From contig LR746265.1 of assembly GCA_902729315.2 (NCBI GenBank), positions 2,832,892-2,896,891 on the forward strand: a stretch of DNA of 64,000 nucleotides, in the 5' to 3' direction. The translations under genes and the position numbers were made by a program. The number at the start of each line of letters is the position of its first letter. Position 1 is the first letter of the stretch. The notes under the pieces are model-generated. The model did not search any database. It was not told where the DNA came from and saw only the letters and a list, made by a program, of their open reading frames with translations. Of this stretch, positions 59,662 to 64,000 are shown one piece after another. This stretch comes from Spirodela intermedia (Eukaryota; Streptophyta; Magnoliopsida; Alismatales; Araceae).

Positions 59662-61371
59662 ATGGAACTGTTAATTGGTCAAACCCACAGAAGCATGCTT
59701 GGATTTCTTTCCAAACACAGCTATATTTGTCTTGGCCGTCACTCTACCCAAAGAAAATTGTTCTCTGCAAGAATGGGCAGATTCCATACTACAGTTTCAT
59801 TGCCGAATCGAGCTGGTGGTGAGAATTCTACCCTCACCCTTTCCACTGTTGGATTCAGAAACAAAGATAACATGGGAAAATTGGATAAAATTAGTCATCC
59901 TACTGAAAAGAAGCCATTAAATAAGTTACGCCAAACTGGAGTGAAGCTCATCAGTAGTCGTGTCGAAAAGGCAGGGAAGAGAACTTCTCCTGAAGTGGAC
60001 ACGACTCTATTCAATGTGAAATCATTCTTTGAGCTTGGTCTTTCGCCATTGCTGATTGAGAGGTTGGAGAAGGAAGAATTTACTGTTCCTACTGATATTC
60101 AGTCGGCAGCAATTCCCACCATCTCCCAGAAACATGACGTTGTTATCCAGTCCTACACCGGTTCAGGGAAGACCCTTGCCTATCTTCTTCCCATACTCTC
60201 CAAAGTGGGCCCTCTGAGGGATGCTGTTCCTGAGGAACAATCGGACATGAAGCCTGGGATCGAGGCAGTGATTGTCGCACCTTCAAGGGAGTTGGGGATG
60301 CAGATTGTGAGAGAAGTGGAGAGGCTCTTGGGGCCCAGTTATAAAAGATATGTACAGCAGCTCGTGGGAGGTGCCAACCGTTTAAGGCAGGAAGAAGCTT
60401 TGAAGAAGAACAAGCCCGGGATCGTTGTGGGCACCCCTGGAAGGATTGCAGAGATCTCTGCTGCGGGGAAGCTGCACACACACGGCTGCCGTTTCTTAGT
60501 GTTGGACGAAATTGACCAGCTCCTGGCCTTCAATTTCAGGGAGGATATGCACCGGATTCTGGAGCATGTGGGGAGGAGGGCCGGCAAGCCTGTCGCTACA
60601 CTTGGACCCCCATCGCAACAAGCCGACCGCCAGATCATCATGGTCTCTGCCACAGTCCCATTCTCAGTCATACGGGCAGCTAAAAGCTGGGGGAAGGACC
60701 CACTTTTGGTCAAGGGAAAAAGTGTAGCTTCCATAGATTCTATCTCCCTCCCATCTTCTGAGAATTCACACCCAGCGTCTGGTCCCTCGCAGCAGCCCCG
60801 TGGTTCAGTGACACAGGTGGTCGGAGAGAGCTTGCCGCCAGCCTTGAAGCACTACTACTGCGTGGCCAAGGTTCAGCACAAGGTCGATACGCTTAGGAGA
60901 TGTGTCTATGCCCTTGATGCCAGGTTCGTCATCGTCTTCATGAATCACACTAAGCAGCTGAAAGATGTGGTCTTCAAGCTGGAGGCCCGCGGCATGAAGG
61001 CTGCCGAGCTGCACGGGGACCTTGGGAAGCTCGCAAGGTCGACAACGTTGAAGAAATTCAAGGATGGAGAGGTGAGAGTCTTGGTCACCAATGAGCTGTC
61101 CGCTAGGGGGCTGGATGTGGCCGAGTGTGACCTCGTGGTGAACCTGGATCTGCCGACCGATTCAATTCACTATGCCCACCGGGCTGGCCGCGCGGGCCGT
61201 CTCGGTCGGAAGGGCAACGTGGTCACCATATGCGAGGACCAAGAGGTCTTTGTGGTCAAGAAGCTGCAGAGGCAGTTGGGTGTTCCCATTCCAGCTTGTG
61301 AGATCACAGAAGGCAAGCTTGTAGTTGGCAAAGACGAGGAGAAGATGAAGAAGAAAGAAGCTGTCAGATGA
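59662..61371 (+). CDS. RH47: DEAD-box ATP-dependent RNA helicase, RH47/ISE1 type, mitochondrial
   Basis: RNA helicase expected in mitochondria. The Arabidopsis relative (RH47/ISE1) is essential for embryos and affects plasmodesmata. The coding part is one exon, 569 residues from the ATG at 59662. The N-terminus (MELLIGQTHRSMLGFLSKHS ... GRFHTTVSL) is basic and poor in acids, as in a mitochondrial presequence. Motifs seen: Q motif FTVPTDIQSAAIP; motif I SYTGSGKT (about 164); Ia PSRELG; Ib TPGR; motif II DEID (about 282) in place of DEAD; motif III SAT (about 329); IV IVFMNH; V RGLD; VI HRAGRAGR (about 506). The frame is open upstream to 59554, but that part overlaps likely intron/5' UTR sequence and lacks targeting features. 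The stop codon lies inside a tandem duplication that continues into the 3' UTR. Confidence 0.93.
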   Translation: MELLIGQTHRSMLGFLSKHSYICLGRHSTQRKLFSARMGRFHTTVSLPNRAGGENSTLTLSTVGFRNKDNMGKLDKISHPTEKKPLNKLRQTGVKLISSRVEKAGKRTSPEVDTTLFNVKSFFELGLSPLLIERLEKEEFTVPTDIQSAAIPTISQKHDVVIQSYTGSGKTLAYLLPILSKVGPLRDAVPEEQSDMKPGIEAVIVAPSRELGMQIVREVERLLGPSYKRYVQQLVGGANRLRQEEALKKNKPGIVVGTPGRIAEISAAGKLHTHGCRFLVLDEIDQLLAFNFREDMHRILEHVGRRAGKPVATLGPPSQQADRQIIMVSATVPFSVIRAAKSWGKDPLLVKGKSVASIDSISLPSSENSHPASGPSQQPRGSVTQVVGESLPPALKHYYCVAKVQHKVDTLRRCVYALDARFVIVFMNHTKQLKDVVFKLEARGMKAAELHGDLGKLARSTTLKKFKDGEVRVLVTNELSARGLDVAECDLVVNLDLPTDSIHYAHRAGRAGRLGRKGNVVTICEDQEVFVVKKLQRQLGVPIPACEITEGKLVVGKDEEKMKKKEAVR

Positions 61372-61574
61372 TGTTCTGTGGGCTCTCGGTGGGTCTCTGC
61401 GGCCAGTGGTTTTTCATGTATGTATATCTTTCCTTAATAGTGAAGGAATAAATTATCTCATTCTTATATCGTCAGATGATATTCTATGGGATCTCTATGG
61501 ACTCTGCGGCAAGTGATCTTCATCTATATCTTTCATTTATAGCGAAGGAAGAAATTATTTCATATGCTCATATA

Positions 61575-61578
<4 letters not shown>
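61363..61578. repeat. Tandem duplication (about 108 bp) spanning the RH47 stop codon
   Basis: Copy 1 (61363-61470) starts GTCAGATGATGTTCTGTGGG and contains the codons for the last two residues and the stop. Copy 2 (61471-61578) starts GTCAGATGATATTCTATGGG. Both continue with TCTCTGCGG/ACTCTGCGG, a TATATCTTTC block and GAAGGAAxAAATTAT. Similarity is about 80 percent by eye. Confidence 0.85.
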
Positions 61579-61621
<43 letters not shown>

Positions 61622-62775
61622 GACACACACGTAGATCATCGTATCTGCTGGGACTGTCGGTGCCAATACCCTGGCCTTCCGTCAAGCTCAGCTGACCGGC
61701 CCACAAACTGTAACGTGGTAGATCACTCGAAGATGGGGCCCGCTGTGGGGCCCTTCGAGATCTTTTCCCATCAGCCTCACATTTGCCCATGTGGCCATCT
61801 AGTGGGCCCATTTACCAGGGACACGCGGAAGAAGATTTCACGTCTCGTGGCAGAAGTCCACCAAGGAAGGCCCACGATCGTAGAATATTGCGGGATATCT
61901 TGATATCTTACATCTCTCTCGAATATTGTATTATATTATTTAATGGAAATAATATATTATTTATCTGTAATTAATTCGAATATTTTTAGTATTTCTCACT
62001 CAGAAATCCACATCATCACTCCCGCCGTCTTCGGCGAGAGGTGGACGTTCCACGCAATCGGACAGATGACGTGGCCTACCCGATGAGATCAAGGGGACGC
62101 GCTTCTATCTGATGTGGACGGGTCTCAAGCGGCAGCGGTCCGATAACCCGGTTCCTGGGGTGGACTCTGGATACGTTAACCCCACTCAACAAGATACAGA
62201 AAAAACAACTTTTCTATTAACTTTGCCCTTATCCCGCCATCGCCGTCATCGGAAGCAGTCAGGACCTCGCTGTGTAGATTTCCCAGCTGCCGTGAGAGGG
62301 CTGCGGCGGCTTTCATCCCGATGAGGACCTCCAGGATCCGACAACAGTTTCCACATCGCGGGGAGCCGGTAAGATCCGTCGGCTCCGCCGAAGTAGGCAC
62401 CGGTGGCGGTGTGGCAGCGCCGACGGACGATGGCGGACTGTGGCATAGACTCGACATCTTATGGGTTGGGTGGGGGTGGGGAGTTGAGAACGACGGCATT
62501 GAAGAAGAGGAGCACGGAGTGAGCAAGATCATACCCGCGGAAAGCCAGTGGCTTTATCGCGTTCGATCTCTCGCCTCAGACGTGAAAACATTCGTGCTAA
62601 TAATGTCGAGAAATAGTAGTTCTTCAGGAAATTTATATGAGTCGCCGCCACCATAATTTATCTGGTATTGTACAGAGGTGGATGGGTTCGGACCAGCTAC
62701 TGCACACAAACAGGATAGAGGGCGGCGGGCTTCGCCGACACTACAGTCTGTTCACAGAACGGGAGAGAGCGGAAA
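61372..62775. other. Convergent intergenic region
   Basis: Holds the RH47 3' UTR, (CT)n at 61577-61620, a short AT-rich patch near 61.9 kb, and the 3' flank of the DUF761 gene. Open frames near 62.1-62.6 kb have no family resemblance. Confidence 0.5.
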
Positions 62776-63987
62776 CTAGTAGTTTGTAGAGATGTTTTGA
62801 AGGTCCTTCCCCGGCCATCGGGAAGAAAGAGGATGACTAACAGAATCGTTCAAACGAGCGGAGATGTCCTGGCAGCGCCGCCGGAAGGATTCCTGCCTCT
62901 CCAGATTCATGCGCGCGCGCACCTTATTGATGAAGGCCTCGCACCGCCGGTCCATCTCATCTAGGTCCTCCGGCACCGCCACAACCCTCCCCTGCGTCTT
63001 CGGACTCAACGGGCTCGGCCGAGCCGACCTAGCGCCCGCCGACGACGATGAGGTTTCCTGGAAGGTCTCCGACTTCATTAGCCTCGCACCCACCGCCGCA
63101 TCTCTGCTCCGCTCGAGCGGCACTCTCGCAGGAGGACCCCACGTGTTGTTCTTGCTGAGGCGCCTCCCGTGCGCGATCGACTCCCAGGTGGCGTCCATCG
63201 ACTCGCAGTTCTTCTCCTCGGGGGGAGCCGGGGGAGCCGAAGGTGCGGTGGGGGGGGCGGGGGAGAATCCATGAGGCCAGCCGGCGGAATAGGCGGTAGC
63301 TTCCACCGATTCCCAGTTCCTCATGGGAGACGCCGACGGCTTCCCAACGACGGTCGGGGAGGTGGAGCGGGGAGACCAGCTGCTGGAGGAGAGACCGGCA
63401 TTCCCGGGACAGACCCGCTTAGGCGCCCTCCGGCCGTCGCTATTCCTCTCGTGGGGGGGCGACGCCCTCCTGGCGGCGGTGGAGGAGCGGCCGGGATGCA
63501 AGCCGCCGGAGACGGAACAGGTGGCCTTGCCGGAGGCGCCCGATGAGCGGACCTCCGACGGCTTCCTGAAGTCAGTGGAGGAGAAACCAGCAGCCTTCGG
63601 GCTACGCCGCTCCTCCGCCATGCCAAACGATCCGCAGGTCTCCTCGGGGGGCGCCGACGGCGTACTGGCGGCGGCGGCGGCCTGGAAGGAGGAATCCGGT
63701 GTAGCGTCGGGTGGGAAGGAGGAGGAGGAGGTGGCCCTGAACCACGCGGCGGGGTGTCCCTCGGAAGTTGGCGCTTCTGAAGACTCCCTGATCCTCCTCC
63801 TGGAGAGAATGCTCAGGACGGCGATGGTGATGAAGTGTATGGCAACGAGGACCTCTTCACGCTTGAGGTAGCCGAACACCGCCGCTTTCAGTCCGGCTAG
63901 GCCCGAGCAGAAGTCACTGAAGCGTGCGGCGGCGATCCCCACCAGGAGTGCCGTCGAAGCGAGTACGCCGAGACGGAGGCACAGCAT
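62776..63987 (-). CDS. DUF4408/DUF761 protein (cotton-fibre-protein-like)
   Basis: Intronless, GC-rich gene; 403 residues. Two hydrophobic segments near the N-terminus (GVLASTALLVGIAA and VAIHFITIAVLSIL) fit the DUF4408 membrane region. The middle is long, low-complexity and Ser/Pro/Ala-rich, with two WES-type motifs (NWESVEATA and TWESIAHGR). The C-terminus carries DUF761 (DLDEMDRRCEAFINKVRARM NLERQES, about residues 341-367), followed by an unusual 30-residue tail after the domain where many relatives end sooner. The start codon is in a good context (GCCGCCATGC). Only 13 bases upstream remain in the window. The family is plant-specific, with members induced by pathogen signals; biochemical role unknown. 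Confidence 0.88.
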   Translation of the reverse strand: MLCLRLGVLASTALLVGIAAARFSDFCSGLAGLKAAVFGYLKREEVLVAIHFITIAVLSILSRRRIRESSEAPTSEGHPAAWFRATSSSSFPPDATPDSSFQAAAAASTPSAPPEETCGSFGMAEERRSPKAAGFSSTDFRKPSEVRSSGASGKATCSVSGGLHPGRSSTAARRASPPHERNSDGRRAPKRVCPGNAGLSSSSWSPRSTSPTVVGKPSASPMRNWESVEATAYSAGWPHGFSPAPPTAPSAPPAPPEEKNCESMDATWESIAHGRRLSKNNTWGPPARVPLERSRDAAVGARLMKSETFQETSSSSAGARSARPSPLSPKTQGRVVAVPEDLDEMDRRCEAFINKVRARMNLERQESFRRRCQDISARLNDSVSHPLSSRWPGKDLQNISTNY

Positions 63988-64000
63988 GGCGGCCCGGAAC

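Noticed and set aside
1-64000. CRISPR arrays, bacterial operons or viral genes
   Set aside because: No repeat-spacer pattern, no Shine-Dalgarno-led gene strings, and no viral polymerase or capsid motifs; all confident genes are spliced plant genes.

Overview
The window is plant nuclear DNA, almost certainly from an angiosperm. Genes are split by short GT-AG introns, coding regions are GC-rich, and they sit between strongly AT-rich, gene-free blocks (about 12.3-19.5 kb and 31.6-34.1 kb). (GA/CT)n microsatellites are frequent. Several genes are plant-specific families: class VIII myosin, GEM-like GRAM protein, DIVARICATA/SRM1-type MYB, DUF4408/DUF761 protein and a LAV-type B3 factor. The species cannot be fixed from sequence alone. 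The very GC-rich intronless ORFs fit a monocot or early-diverging lineage, but that is inference.

Layout: an HMG-box gene truncated at its 5' end (+, 1-1166) converges on an intronless secreted LRR gene (-, 1589-3358). After about 3.9 kb without a clear gene comes a nine-exon sugar-phosphate translocator-like gene (-, 7260-10712). The AT-rich block contains diverged tandem repeats, a nearly perfect 97-bp inverted repeat and a tRNA-derived SINE-like fragment. Next are an SRM1-like two-exon MYB gene (+, 21829-25941), a GEM-like GRAM gene (+, 27009-27994) and a two-exon F-box/LRR gene (-, 29204-30915). A second AT-rich block follows. Then come a B3 transcription factor gene (+, 35529-39184), the small RNA polymerase subunit gene RPABC4/RPB12 (+, 41253-42744), a 23-exon class VIII myosin gene (-, 43285-55855), a DEAD-box helicase gene of the mitochondrial RH47 type (+, 59662-61371) and a DUF4408/DUF761 gene (-, 62776-63987).

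The genes do not form a pathway; this is ordinary plant gene order. From memory, however, several neighbours (HMG-box next to LRR, F-box/LRR, GEM-like, SRM1-like) have closest relatives clustered in two related Arabidopsis chromosome 5 segments, so ancestral microsynteny is likely. I found no clear novel multi-gene system. The most unusual items are the 97-bp hairpin, a probable GC-AG intron, a 14-nt myosin microexon, a tandem duplication whose first copy contains the RH47 stop codon, a 115-bp near-identical tandem repeat upstream of the B3 gene, a G-run tract, and four G-box palindromes between the myosin and helicase genes.

Exon joins were deduced by eye from GT/AG sites, reading-frame phase and remembered family sequences. 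No transcript data or searches were available.
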